A DNA stretch of 64,000 nucleotides from Echinicola jeungdonensis (GTDB lineage Bacteria > Bacteroidota > Bacteroidia > Cytophagales > Cyclobacteriaceae): assembly GCF_030409905.1 (NCBI RefSeq), contig NZ_JAUFQT010000001.1:828001-892000 (forward strand), written 5' to 3'. The position numbers and the translations under genes were made by a program. Shown here one piece after another: positions 27,293 to 36,298 of the stretch. Position 1 is the first letter of the stretch. Each line of letters starts with the position of its first letter. The notes beneath the pieces were generated by a model. It was not told the DNA's origin, made no database searches, and was given only the letters and a program-made list of their open reading frames with translations.

Positions 27293-28066
27293 ATGGCCTT
27301 AGTAACATTCATATCTGATTTTGGAGATAGGGATTATTATGTACCAGCAGTAAAAGCGAGGATGCTATCCATTAACCCGCAACTGAATATCATTGACATC
27401 ACTCATAATGTGGAGCCCTATGATATTGCCCATGCTGCTTTTGTACTAAGGTCGGTATATAAAGAATTTCCCAAAGGAACAGTCCATCTGGTAGCCATCA
27501 ACAGTACCAGCAACCTGACCGATGGATTTATCGGGATCAAATTAGAGGAACATATTTTTGTCGGCCCCAATAATGGCGTTTTAAGTATGCTGGCAGACTA
27601 TGATCCAGGTATTGTGGTGCAGTTTGCTGACATCCACCTGAAAAACAGCACTTTTCCGGCTAAAGAAATCTTAGGCCCCATAGCTGCCAAGGTGGCCAGT
27701 GGAGCTGCCATCCATGATTTTGGAGGGCCATTGCAAAAAATCAAAAAGATGTTGCCCCGGCAAATTAAAGCCACCAAAAAACAAATTGTCGGCCATGTAT
27801 TGCGGGTGGACAACTATGGCAACCTGATCACCAATATCCCCAAGGAAGTTTTTGACAAACTCAATCCCGGGAAATTCAAAATTGAATTTAGCAGGGAAAG
27901 CCTTAACAAACTTCAAAAATCCTATGACAAGGTTGAGCCAGGAGACTGTTTTGCCTTTTTCAATAGCCTGGACTACCTGGAAATCGGCATCAACCATGGC
28001 CATGGCGCAGAACTCTTAGGCCTTCGCTATGACAGCCCGGTGACCATTAATTTTGAGACAGAGTAA
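27293..28066 (+). CDS. SAM hydroxide adenosyltransferase (DUF62 / SAM-dependent halogenase family)
   Basis: The 257-residue protein begins with TFISDFGDRDYYV (about 4-16), followed by IIDITHNVEPYDI (about 34-46), VGPNNGVLS (about 90-98) and VDNYGNLITNIP (about 172-183). These are the conserved blocks of the two-domain family that includes chlorinases and fluorinases. The common bacterial members hydrolyse S-adenosylmethionine to adenosine and methionine, with an Asp-Arg-His set binding water; hydrolase rather than halogenase activity is the likely role here, by inference. It is divergent from phoH. Confidence 0.88.
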   Translation: MALVTFISDFGDRDYYVPAVKARMLSINPQLNIIDITHNVEPYDIAHAAFVLRSVYKEFPKGTVHLVAINSTSNLTDGFIGIKLEEHIFVGPNNGVLSMLADYDPGIVVQFADIHLKNSTFPAKEILGPIAAKVASGAAIHDFGGPLQKIKKMLPRQIKATKKQIVGHVLRVDNYGNLITNIPKEVFDKLNPGKFKIEFSRESLNKLQKSYDKVEPGDCFAFFNSLDYLEIGINHGHGAELLGLRYDSPVTINFETE

Positions 28067-28204
28067 TTTATTTCAATCAATTACTATTCCTTACGAAGCG
28101 TAGTTGAGCCCTACAATGCCAAAAAGCTTTTGCCCCCTAAGTTTTATTACTCCCTAACCAGATAAAAAACTCAATTAAAGTAGCTTACCCTTTTTCTAAC
28201 TATA

Positions 28205-28370
28205 GCGCAAACCAAAGGACTCGCCGGGCGAGTCCAATAAAAAATAACCCCGGTTAGAGGCTTTAGCCAACAGCCGGGGAATGAAACTAAAAAAACCTTC
28301 CAGCATTAGCCGCCAACAACCTCAATAGCGACATCTATTTTCCGCTAATGCACAATGATGCTTAGCAATG
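28205..28370 (+). repeat. Dispersed structured intergenic repeat, copy 1
   Basis: This segment aligns with 47519-47660. Shared blocks are GCAAA-C-CAA-GGA, CAATAA, CCGGGGAATG (28274-28283), CATTAG (28304-28309), CCAAC, CAATAG, and CTAATG (28345-28350). A perfect hairpin GGACTCG-CCGGG-CGAGTCC (28217-28235) sits where copy 2 has a hairpin that pairs fully only with G-U wobbles. CATTAG and CTAATG are inverted and 41 bases apart in both copies. A 25-base insertion (about 28248-28273) in this copy adds a CCCCGG/CCGGGG stem. Confidence 0.65.
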
Positions 28371-28698
28371 GCTTTCAATTGAAGAAAAAGTCAAGCATCC
28401 TTTTCTGGCGTGGAGTTGTTGGTTTTTGGAACCCTTTGAAACGATTTGGTTGACCATATCCAAGGCAAGAGTAAAGGCCGCTTGTTGCACGCTAACCGGC
28501 ACCTCCAGTTCGACAGTTCTTCAGTTCGACGATTCAACGCTTAAACAGAAAACCGATTATTTCCAGTTAAAAAACTTTTCAAAAAGAAGGATATCTACAA
28601 CAAACAATAACTCATTGTTAAAGAGAATCTTAAATATCAAAAGGGTAAAACCATACAATAAAGCTTGAAAAAAATTTAAAATTAGTCACCTCCAGGTA

Positions 28699-28730
28699 TT
28701 GCATAGCAAAAAATCTTTATCCATATTTGC
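28699..28730 (+). promoter_or_regulatory. Candidate promoter of tRNA-Leu
   Basis: TTG (28699-28701), a 20-base spacer and CATATTTGC (28722-28730) match the Bacteroidota primary-sigma pattern TTG-N19/20-TAnnTTTG with one mismatch. Initiation would fall about 80 bases before the tRNA. Confidence 0.45.
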
Positions 28731-28814
28731 ATCCCGTTCAGGAAGGAACGGAGGTCAAAACAAGGCAAAATCGCTTTTATTTTGGCAAATTATGACAAAC
28801 TACCATGTCATCAA

Positions 28815-28898
28815 GCCCAGGTGGCGGAATTGGTAGACGCGTTGGTCTCAAACACCAATGAGGTAACACTCGTGCCGGTTCGACTCCGGCCCTGGGTA
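28815..28898 (+). tRNA. tRNA-Leu (anticodon CAA)
   Basis: The 84-base gene has acceptor arms GCCCAGG / CCTGGGT (first pair G-U) with discriminator A, a D-loop with GGTAGAC, anticodon stem TTGGT/ACCAA around loop CTCAAAC giving CAA, a long class II variable arm (TGAGGTAACACTCG) and a T-loop GTTCGACTC. It reads the UUG codon. CCA is not encoded. A strong terminator follows after two bases. It is transcribed alone. Confidence 0.96.
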
Positions 28899-28900
28899 CA

Positions 28901-28929
28901 AAGGCTCTCCATAAGGAGAGCCTTTTTTT
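28901..28929 (+). terminator. Intrinsic terminator of tRNA-Leu
   Basis: Perfect 10-bp arms AAGGCTCTCC and GGAGAGCCTT with a 4-base loop, followed by TTTTTG. Confidence 0.92.
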
Positions 28930-29497
28930 GTTTTTAGCATTTTTTCTGGAGAACCGTTTCCAATTGAAAGTCAATAAGGGAATTGGAAGAAAAAAGGTGA
29001 AAGCTTAAACCCACGAGATTACAGTTTTGGGATTGAACATCAGACCCTATCCCCCCTTTTACTAAATCCAATAAAATGACCATACTGGAAAATCAAATTA
29101 TTTTGAAGTTTTTTATATCCAAACCAACCCGGTTTTTCCATATAAAAAGCTAAGCCTCCATCCTAACCCTTAGGTTTCCGGCCAACTTAAATTCAATAAA
29201 CCTCAAAACCTTATTTCCAAATCTGCAGACAGGTCACTTTTTTATTAGGGTTAAAAAAACTGTCCAAAACAATTTAATCCCATTCCCATTTTTCAAATGG
29301 AAATAGAATTTAGTTTCGGAAAGGCTGAAACGGACTATTGATTGTGAAGTCTTGACGAATTTTGAAATAGAATTGAAAAAAAAATAACTCCCTGAACCAA
29401 ATTAAAAGATTTATGGAGAAATTTCTGTAAAAGCTACTTTGATTTTACCATATTGGTTGCTGTTTATTTTCAACTAAAATTCTATTAATTCCAACAA
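28930..29497. other. Intergenic region, no gene seen
   Basis: AT-rich sequence between the tRNA-Leu terminator and the membrane protein gene, with no credible frame, repeat or RNA structure noticed. Confidence 0.5.
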
Positions 29498-30991
29498 ATG
29501 AATCCAATTGGCCAATCCACCCATCTTACATTAAAGCTATTTTTAGGATTAATGGCCCTTATTTCCCTGATTAGCTTTTGGATATATGGTCCTTACTTTT
29601 CTCCGGACACTACCAATTACTTCCTATATGCCCAGGATATGCAAGGCCAAAAAAACTTGTATGGTTCAGCCTATTCCCCGGTTTACCCTTTCCTGATCTG
29701 TCTTTCCTCTTATTTTGGCATTGGGCAAATCAACTGGGCAGCCGGATTGGCTTTGATCATCTATGGGGTCAATATTCTGTTTACAATTAAAACCGCTCAT
29801 TTATTGCAGAACAAGCCTTCCAGCCCGAGTCAGCAATATTTGGTATTTATAGCCCTAATATTTTTGCATGCCTGGTGGTCATTTAGGATGTGCACCTGGG
29901 CCCATGCTGACAGCCTTTTTTATGCCTGTCTGATGGCCTGGTTTTATCATGGGATAAAATGGATAAAAAGTCACCTAAAAGCTCCATTGGTTGTTTTTTC
30001 CCTACTCAGTGCTGCCCTAATCTGGACCAAATTAAATGGCATTATCCTCATCCCATTTTTGGGGATTTTATGGGTCAGGAATTATAAAAACGGATGGGCC
30101 TGGCCATTTATCAGTTCCCTAATTGCCTATTTAGCCTATCAGTATTCCTATCCCGGTAATGTCTTTTCAAGTCCTTTTGTCCAGGAAAATTTGTTTTCCA
30201 TTTGGAGTGCTAAATTGGCATTCACACAAATAAGTGAGGTTTTCAAGATAAGTCTGGGCTTCCTCTTTTCAGATTTTTTGACCACTAAAATCCCTGACTT
30301 TATTGCCTTTCCTGGGGGGATACTCTTATTTGGAGGTTTGATTTGGGCTATATTCAATGCCTTCCCAAGGAAGGGTATCCCATTTTTCCTATTGTTTTTC
30401 AGCAGTCTTTACCTGTTAGGTCTGTTGGCATTCCAGCATTTGATAGGTTTTGAAGAAATCAACTATAGAACGCTTTTCCCCTTTATCTGGCCGGTATTTT
30501 GGGCATTTATGATTTGGCTTGGAAAGCGGGAAAAACACCTAATTAATGGGGCAATAATAATTGGCTTTTTCCTTTTTTCCCATACAATGGCAGGTCATGT
30601 TCTGTATTTTAACAAAACCCATCATAATTCCCTTTTTGAAGCCAAATCCATCCAGGAAAGTGAGCTTATTGCCGAAATCAAAAAAGTCCAAGCTCAGTTT
30701 TCTGCACCACCCCATTTGTATTCCGACCATCCCGAAATGCTTTCTTTTCTTTTGGAAAATGCTCCCGTTTCACATCCCTTTCCAAAGACTTATTTCGAAG
30801 CTGGAAAAACCCGCCCACTTTCTTCATCCAAGCAGAAAAAAGCCGGACAGCTTTTTAAAGAACAGATGAATAATGGAAAAGCCCTCTTAGTCCTTTTTAA
30901 ACCCAATCAAAAAATCAGTGAGGAAATACATATGGATAACTTCACCGTAAGGATTTATCCAAAGGGTAATTTAATTTTTAAAAAGAAGTAA
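29498..30991 (+). CDS. Polytopic membrane protein, possibly GT-C type glycosyltransferase
   Basis: The 497-residue protein has about ten to twelve hydrophobic segments. An early loop contains SPDTTNYFLYAQDM (about 35-48), placing an acidic residue after the first membrane helix, as in family 39/87-like GT-C glycosyltransferases that use lipid-linked sugars; later loops carry TKLNG and EEINYRTLFPF. The C-terminal 90 residues form a soluble tail. I cannot assign a specific family with certainty. It is a lone gene, convergent with porU2, with no sugar-metabolism neighbours. Confidence 0.75.
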   Translation: MNPIGQSTHLTLKLFLGLMALISLISFWIYGPYFSPDTTNYFLYAQDMQGQKNLYGSAYSPVYPFLICLSSYFGIGQINWAAGLALIIYGVNILFTIKTAHLLQNKPSSPSQQYLVFIALIFLHAWWSFRMCTWAHADSLFYACLMAWFYHGIKWIKSHLKAPLVVFSLLSAALIWTKLNGIILIPFLGILWVRNYKNGWAWPFISSLIAYLAYQYSYPGNVFSSPFVQENLFSIWSAKLAFTQISEVFKISLGFLFSDFLTTKIPDFIAFPGGILLFGGLIWAIFNAFPRKGIPFFLLFFSSLYLLGLLAFQHLIGFEEINYRTLFPFIWPVFWAFMIWLGKREKHLINGAIIIGFFLFSHTMAGHVLYFNKTHHNSLFEAKSIQESELIAEIKKVQAQFSAPPHLYSDHPEMLSFLLENAPVSHPFPKTYFEAGKTRPLSSSKQKKAGQLFKEQMNNGKALLVLFKPNQKISEEIHMDNFTVRIYPKGNLIFKKK

Positions 30992-31069
30992 AGATCTGGT
31001 TTCAATGAAAGAAGGGAGGGATAAGACTTCAGCCCTCTTTGCAAATGAGGGCCATTTCGAAGTAAAGCC

Positions 31070-31094
31070 CTTCAAGGGTTTTGAACCCCTGAAG
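31070..31094. other. Near-perfect hairpin in the convergent gap before porU2
   Basis: CTTCAAGGGTT (31070-31080) and AACCCCTGAAG (31084-31094) pair with a single mismatch around a TTG loop. No T-run follows on either strand, so it is not a canonical terminator, although it lies between two convergent genes. The remaining sequence to 31254 holds an ATCCC...GGGAT inverted pair around 31129-31149 and no gene. Confidence 0.55.
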
Positions 31095-31254
31095 AGCTCT
31101 GCTTTCCAGGTGCCGGGGCAGAGAGAATCCCGTCTGCCGATGTTGGGATTGCTTCAGGCTCGTTCCTCGCCATCGCAACGGTGGATGTAATCAAAGCCAG
31201 GAACCTACTGTGGACAGTCGGCCGTTAACCGTGGTCCAATCTTTCAATCCCCAA

Positions 31255-33258
31255 TCACCGCAAAAGATACATCTTTCCATACCCTTTTTTGAAGGCCTTA
31301 TCCCCAGCAGTCGGGCGATGCTCCACAAATTGACCGTCTTTCCGGATCAAAACCCTATAGATATAAACTCCATTTGCCAGTTGGTCTCCAAATTCATCTC
31401 TGCCATTCCAGGCAAATTCTGTGATATTATGACCTATATGGATGGCCCCCAATTCATCCTGTAAAATTTCCCGGACCACTTTACCGGTAACTGTCATTAT
31501 TTGAATTTTAATTTGATCGGGGGGGGCCGCTCCCGTCACTGTGAAAACAAACCTTACACTCGTACTAAAGGGGTTGGGATAGGGGTAAAAATGGGTGATT
31601 TGGGATTCATTGATTACCTCAAAATTGACTTCATAGGGCTTTTCTCCTGCTTTATTGCCTGCTGCATCCTCACCATTGACCCGCAATGTGTAAATTCCAT
31701 CCTGCAGTGGACCTGGCAAATACTCCAATTTATAGTCCCTGGTTTCAGTACCTTCAAACCATTTTAATGCAGGGTTACTGAAATAAATCCTTTCAAATTC
31801 ACATTCCTCACAATCCCTTTTCAGGTAAACTTCCATACCTGTGGTATCCTTTTTGGCCAAAGCTTCGTTTTCATCCTTTAGCTCAGCGGAGATCAACACA
31901 TTTGGAGAAACAATATCTCCATCCATGATATATACCCCATCAAAACTTACGTCCAAAATAGGATTGGCATTATCCTTATCCACCAGGTAATAATTGGGCA
32001 AATCCATCAAATTATTTTTGTAGGATTGTTCCAAATATTCCCTGGGGTTGACATAGACTTGCAAGGCATTGTCTCCACCTTCCCCTAAAGAATTAAAATC
32101 AATTTTAAAGGAATGGGATTCTCCCGCCTTTACCGGAGGAATTTTAAATTCAAATGTTTTTTCGGTCCGTTGACCTATATTTTGAAAACTGTACTCCACT
32201 TTTAGGGAATCTTGAAAATCATACTGGGAAATATTGACAAACTCAAATTCGGATGTTGCCATTTCCCCTTCCTGAAGGTGGAACTGGGATTTTTTGGTTT
32301 TTAACACAAGTACCCCTTCAGGAACCCCTGTATAATTTACTTGCCAATTCCTGAGTTGCGCTGGAATTTCTGCTTCCTGGTCATCTAAAGAAAACTTCAA
32401 CCTTAAATAGGGATATAGGTCAGCATTGATATCCCCCAACTGCACCTCATCATTTTGCACCCCTTCAAATAACACTTGTTCATTCCCATCCTTGGTAACC
32501 CCTATTACATCAAAGGTGGATAAGCCGGGGTCAAAACCTTCTGTTTCCTGCACTTGGTTGAAGAAGGTGCTCCATTGAGAAGCTGGACCAACTCTTTGAG
32601 AAAGTACATTCCCCTGGGCAAAAAAGCCTTTCAATTTGGTATCTAAACTCAAGATTTGTTCATCTGAACTTTCTGGGGCATTTTCATCTGCTACGAGCTC
32701 CAAAGCCTCCCCTGGCTTCATTCCTTTTCGGCCCAATAGAATATAGGGATCTCCTGTTTTGAGGTTTCTTAAGGTAGCCTCATTGGCCCCAATTTCCCTC
32801 ATTTTGAAAAATGCCTCATCCGGCCAATCCTCAAAAGTCACATTACCCACAGAAAAAATGACAACATAATCTCCCTCCTTAAGTCCCTCTACATAATCCA
32901 ATAGCATGGTTTGCCCTTCTCTGGTAATTCTCACATTCCTAATATTTTGAATGATCTGGGGAGTCCGGCCACAGCTTTTCTCATCCAATACATCAAAATT
33001 GGTAAGTGGAATCACCAAATAGGGAGATAAACTTCTTTGGTCAAAGGCCATCAAGCCCAAAGAACCATTTGGGCAAAAACGGTTAAAGGAATTTAAGATA
33101 TAAGACACCCCATCCAATTGGATTTGGGTGTTTTCAACCGATAAACCAGGGGTATTGGCCCCAAAAGTAAACACATCAAGCTTTAGCTCAGTGTCCTGAT
33201 ATTTCCATTTATTTTCCGGATTAACGGCTTCCAAATTATCCAACTGGTTTTTATCCAA
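31255..33258 (-). CDS. PorU2-like protein, C-terminal part (separated by frameshift)
   Basis: This 667-residue frame is the second half of the PorU2-like protein. Coding continuity runs back beyond its first Met to about 33359, where residues GTQNGESAEWTESSF precede it in frame. It contains Ig-like beta domains and a C-terminal block with YPNPFSTSVRFVFTV (a T9SS-style Y-P-N-P-F element), WNGRDEFGDQLANGVYIYRV and a basic C-terminus. A run of eight C (coding strand, 31519-31526) encodes APP. Without the frameshift the full protein would be about 1676 residues. Alone this part has no start signal and is probably not translated, unless the break is a sequencing error. Confidence 0.85.
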   Translation of the reverse strand: MDKNQLDNLEAVNPENKWKYQDTELKLDVFTFGANTPGLSVENTQIQLDGVSYILNSFNRFCPNGSLGLMAFDQRSLSPYLVIPLTNFDVLDEKSCGRTPQIIQNIRNVRITREGQTMLLDYVEGLKEGDYVVIFSVGNVTFEDWPDEAFFKMREIGANEATLRNLKTGDPYILLGRKGMKPGEALELVADENAPESSDEQILSLDTKLKGFFAQGNVLSQRVGPASQWSTFFNQVQETEGFDPGLSTFDVIGVTKDGNEQVLFEGVQNDEVQLGDINADLYPYLRLKFSLDDQEAEIPAQLRNWQVNYTGVPEGVLVLKTKKSQFHLQEGEMATSEFEFVNISQYDFQDSLKVEYSFQNIGQRTEKTFEFKIPPVKAGESHSFKIDFNSLGEGGDNALQVYVNPREYLEQSYKNNLMDLPNYYLVDKDNANPILDVSFDGVYIMDGDIVSPNVLISAELKDENEALAKKDTTGMEVYLKRDCEECEFERIYFSNPALKWFEGTETRDYKLEYLPGPLQDGIYTLRVNGEDAAGNKAGEKPYEVNFEVINESQITHFYPYPNPFSTSVRFVFTVTGAAPPDQIKIQIMTVTGKVVREILQDELGAIHIGHNITEFAWNGRDEFGDQLANGVYIYRVLIRKDGQFVEHRPTAGDKAFKKGYGKMYLLR

Positions 33259-36200
33259 TTGCGAAAGTTGCCTTTGGATCCAGCCTTCAGGGCCATTGTT
33301 AATATAAGTAAAGCTGCTTTCGGTCCATTCGGCGCTTTCTCCATTTTGGGTTCCAAAAATTTACTTCTCCAATAAAAAGTAACCGTATCCTTACTCCCAA
33401 TCAGGGAAGACAGATCGGCATCCCATCGAGCCAAATTGTTAGTAGTTACCCTGTTTTCTTTCCGGGTAGCACTACTGAAATCAGCCCTCGTATCCAACTG
33501 GAAAATCAAAGTCCGGTCTTCGACGGCTTTTCCGGGAACCTGGCTGATGATTTCCACTTCAGTTTGATGATGGATCGCAAAATCCAGTGGCCTTAGGTTC
33601 AATGTCCCACTGGATTGGATAAACTTGCTTACTGTAACGGTGTTGTTCATGTAAGACATTTCCTCCAAGCTTTTATCCCCATTGATTTCCAGGGTAAAAA
33701 AGTTTTCTCCTGCATTGGCCACCCCCGTATTGGGAACGGTAAAATGAAGGGTGTCACGGTAATAAATGGGCGGGACTTTTATGGGGTCATAGGGAATCAT
33801 AGTCCCGTCAGGGAGTTGCCGGGTTACCTTTAAATCCACGGTATCCAATTCAACCCTCCCCAAGTTTCGGACCACTATGGATAAATCCAATGAATCTGAT
33901 TGCGCATTGACTTGTTCTCCATTAAATCCTTTCAGGAAAATTTCCTCTTGTTTGAGGCTGTAGTCTGCATGATTTGCCGGGAATAACCTTATTGCCGGAT
34001 CACCCAAAAGGATAAATTGGTTGGCATGGGACTGATTAATTACTGAAGTCCCGTAGCGCTCATAAAACCGTTTTTCGGTTTCTAATTTAATCCTACCAAG
34101 CGGTTGGTAAATCAGTGAAGAATCTGCAAAAGCTTTGGTGTAAAAGGACTCTGAATATCTCCTTAGATAAACATCCACCCCCACATTGGCATGGGCCATA
34201 AAGTTGGACGCCCCCCGGTCCGGGGTGAGTATCCAGTCTTCACCAAAAGTATAGGCATTACCAAATGAATTCCCTGCATCGCAGCCATTGAGTAAAAGCA
34301 TTGGGTATTTGCCCTTGTTATCATACCCCAGCTCATTTACACTGACAAATCCAATATCGATATCCGTAGTTGAAGGAGCAGCATGACCAAAAAAAGTCAC
34401 CAAACTGGCACCACGATTAATATCTTCAGAAATATTGATTACTTCCACTGAGGAATTAGACCTTTTGCGGTGGGTGGTAACATGACCTCCTAAATACAAG
34501 TCCTCTGCAATGCCTTCAAATCCCTTAACATAACTAAAGTACCTCTCCAGCTCAAAGGCAGACAGCCCCCCACTGAGATGCACAATCTCCTTTTGCCAGG
34601 GCTGAGAAACTCCAATAGCCTCCTTTTCCTTAACCTTTGCCAAATAATCATTGACTTGCTCAGGGGTTTGGGCCGGCACCCTGCCTATGGCTATGTCCTG
34701 TCCCAGTGGGGCAGTCGGTTTTAATCCCACAGAAAAACGGTTATCATTATAAGGGTAGCCATAAGTTGGCACCAAATCCTGTTTTGGGAAAATATCCGGG
34801 TTATTCCTGTAAAAATAAGTCACCCCACCTAGCCTTCTGGTATTGTACATTCCATATGCACGGCCCATTAACAAAAGAAAATCGGGTTGAAACTTGGCAT
34901 GATAGATCTTCAAAAAAGTTTTAATGGCCAAGGGAGACTTTTCCCCATAATTAAATTGGTTATACAATTCGTCCGCCGTCACTATCAATGTATCGTATCC
35001 CCCACCAGGTTGTGAATGCCGGTAACCGGCATAAGCGGCAACCGGGTCCGTATTCAGGCTGGTAGCTTGCCTTAAGCTTTCGTGAGTCAATATGATAAAA
35101 TCTGCAGGTTGATTGAGGATATCCCTGAATTTTACTTTTTCCAGGATATGTGGTTCAATAATGCTTTCTGCCTTTTGAATCCTTAACTTGGAGCCGGACT
35201 GTAAAATTCCGGCGGGAAAAGTCATTTCGTTCCCCGATTGGCTTGGACTTAACTTGACAACATTCTGAAAGTCAGCAATATCGTATCCCACATAATTCTC
35301 CGTTGTATTTTCAAAAGTCAAATTGCTTTCACCAGGAGCAGGGAGTAAATATTCCTGTTCAAAATCCCCTGAGACTTTGGTTTTCGTATATTCCAAAACC
35401 ACATAACTGCAGGAGATATTGTCACTGCTTCCTTCCTGCCCAATTGGGGCTATTCTTATCGTCAAACGCCCATCCCCACTAAAATCTGAAGCCAGAAGAA
35501 TTAAATTAACCTGGTTAAATTCGAAATCATTAAAACTAAAATCACCTAAATTCCGGAGGTTTTCAGAATTGGGGCCAACACTAATGCGGGCCACATGCGG
35601 GGCATTTGACCTGCCCACCAAGCCTATATTTAAGGAAATATTCTCGGAGGCCACCACATTACCCAAATCACTAAAATTGACATCACTGATGTTTCCCCTG
35701 GTTATGACTCTGCCAGTCCAACCCTGGCCCCTGTCATAGGCCCCTGACCAGATTCCCGGGGGATAAACTTTTCCCAAAGAATATTGGTCTGAAAATACTT
35801 TTAGCTCTGAGGTTTTATATTGTTGAAGGGATGGAACCGAACCGGAATAAGGGTTTCGGACAAACATCCTCTTTCCCCGGATCCCGGGGGTAATAGTCAG
35901 AAAAAATGCAGTTGCATCACTATGGGTATTAAAATAGGGATTAGCCATATGTTCCGGCTCCTGGTACAAAGGCTCATCGGGTTGTCCGTCATTTCTTTTC
36001 CCGACAAACTCCACATAATCCTGGCTGTCAAAACTTCCATCTTCCTGGCCCTCCACATGAACGGCTACCTCATGGCCGCGGTGGTAAACCCGTATATCCC
36101 TGGGATCCACCGCATCCATATCAACTCCGGATGCAGACAAGGTGGTATAACTTAGCCGGTAAACACCATCGGTTTCGGTTGAAATTTTATAATAGGCCTG

Positions 36201-36284
36201 GCCAGGGTTTATCCATTCATGTTGGGAAAAACCAATCATGGTAAACCACAAAAAACAGCAAAATAAAAGACAGCTTTTTCTCAT
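33183..36284 (-). CDS. PorU2-like type IX secretion sortase (C25 peptidase), N-terminal part, frameshifted
   Basis: From ATG 36284, 14 bases after the porV stop codon, the frame encodes a signal peptide, an N-terminal domain (DGVYRLSYTTLSASGV) and a C25 gingipain-like peptidase domain. The likely catalytic His is in FGHAAPST (about residue 634) and the Cys in LLNGCDAGNS (about 668). PorU-type enzymes remove C-terminal sorting signals and attach cargo to lipopolysaccharide; PorU2 proteins are about 1700 residues and are encoded beside porV. Here the true frame is lost at 33355-33359, and the last roughly 58 residues before the stop at 33183 are out of frame. The peptidase domain itself is intact. 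Confidence 0.88.
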   Translation of the reverse strand: MRKSCLLFCCFLWFTMIGFSQHEWINPGQAYYKISTETDGVYRLSYTTLSASGVDMDAVDPRDIRVYHRGHEVAVHVEGQEDGSFDSQDYVEFVGKRNDGQPDEPLYQEPEHMANPYFNTHSDATAFFLTITPGIRGKRMFVRNPYSGSVPSLQQYKTSELKVFSDQYSLGKVYPPGIWSGAYDRGQGWTGRVITRGNISDVNFSDLGNVVASENISLNIGLVGRSNAPHVARISVGPNSENLRNLGDFSFNDFEFNQVNLILLASDFSGDGRLTIRIAPIGQEGSSDNISCSYVVLEYTKTKVSGDFEQEYLLPAPGESNLTFENTTENYVGYDIADFQNVVKLSPSQSGNEMTFPAGILQSGSKLRIQKAESIIEPHILEKVKFRDILNQPADFIILTHESLRQATSLNTDPVAAYAGYRHSQPGGGYDTLIVTADELYNQFNYGEKSPLAIKTFLKIYHAKFQPDFLLLMGRAYGMYNTRRLGGVTYFYRNNPDIFPKQDLVPTYGYPYNDNRFSVGLKPTAPLGQDIAIGRVPAQTPEQVNDYLAKVKEKEAIGVSQPWQKEIVHLSGGLSAFELERYFSYVKGFEGIAEDLYLGGHVTTHRKRSNSSVEVINISEDINRGASLVTFFGHAAPSTTDIDIGFVSVNELGYDNKGKYPMLLLNGCDAGNSFGNAYTFGEDWILTPDRGASNFMAHANVGVDVYLRRYSESFYTKAFADSSLIYQPLGRIKLETEKRFYERYGTSVINQSHANQFILLGDPAIRLFPANHADYSLKQEEIFLKGFNGEQVNAQSDSLDLSIVVRNLGRVELDTVDLKVTRQLPDGTMIPYDPIKVPPIYYRDTLHFTVPNTGVANAGENFFTLEINGDKSLEEMSYMNNTVTVSKFIQSSGTLNLRPLDFAIHHQTEVEIISQVPGKAVEDRTLIFQLDTRADFSSATRKENRVTTNNLARWDADLSSLIGSKDTVTFYWRSKFLEPKMEKAPNGPKAALLILTMALKAGSKGNFRNWIKTSWIIWKPLIRKINGNIRTLS
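33355..33359 (-). other. Frameshift site in porU2 (T5 tract)
   Basis: On the coding strand, AGTAAA is followed by five T and then GGAACC. Adding one T (or removing two) joins the upstream frame ...FYWRSKF to the downstream frame GTQNGESAEW without other change. No canonical X-XXY-YYZ slippery heptamer is in phase here, so programmed frameshifting is unlikely. Confidence 0.85.
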
Positions 36285-36298
36285 AGAAAATAAGACTA

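Larger units (their letters stand above)
28067..28814. other. Long intergenic region before tRNA-Leu
   Basis: No convincing gene. It contains the first copy of a dispersed structured repeat (28205-28370), a stretch with CAGTTCGAC repeated at 28507-28515 and 28524-28532, and a promoter-like pair in front of tRNA-Leu. The open frame at 28426-28668 lacks any recognisable protein features. Confidence 0.5.

Noticed and set aside
28426..28668. 80-residue frame in the long intergenic region
   Set aside because: No start context, no family resemblance, low-complexity tail; the region looks non-coding.
28777..28974. 65-residue minus-strand frame with segments such as RAGVEPARVLPH
   Set aside because: It is the antisense translation of the tRNA-Leu gene and its terminator, a well-known artefact.
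31005..31190. 61-residue plus-strand frame after the membrane protein gene
   Set aside because: Falls on hairpin and repeat-like DNA; no protein features.
33340..33375. Programmed -1 frameshifting as the explanation for the porU2 break
   Set aside because: The local codons AAA TTT TTG do not form an in-phase X-XXY-YYZ heptamer, and no strong stimulatory hairpin was seen; a base loss or sequencing error is simpler.
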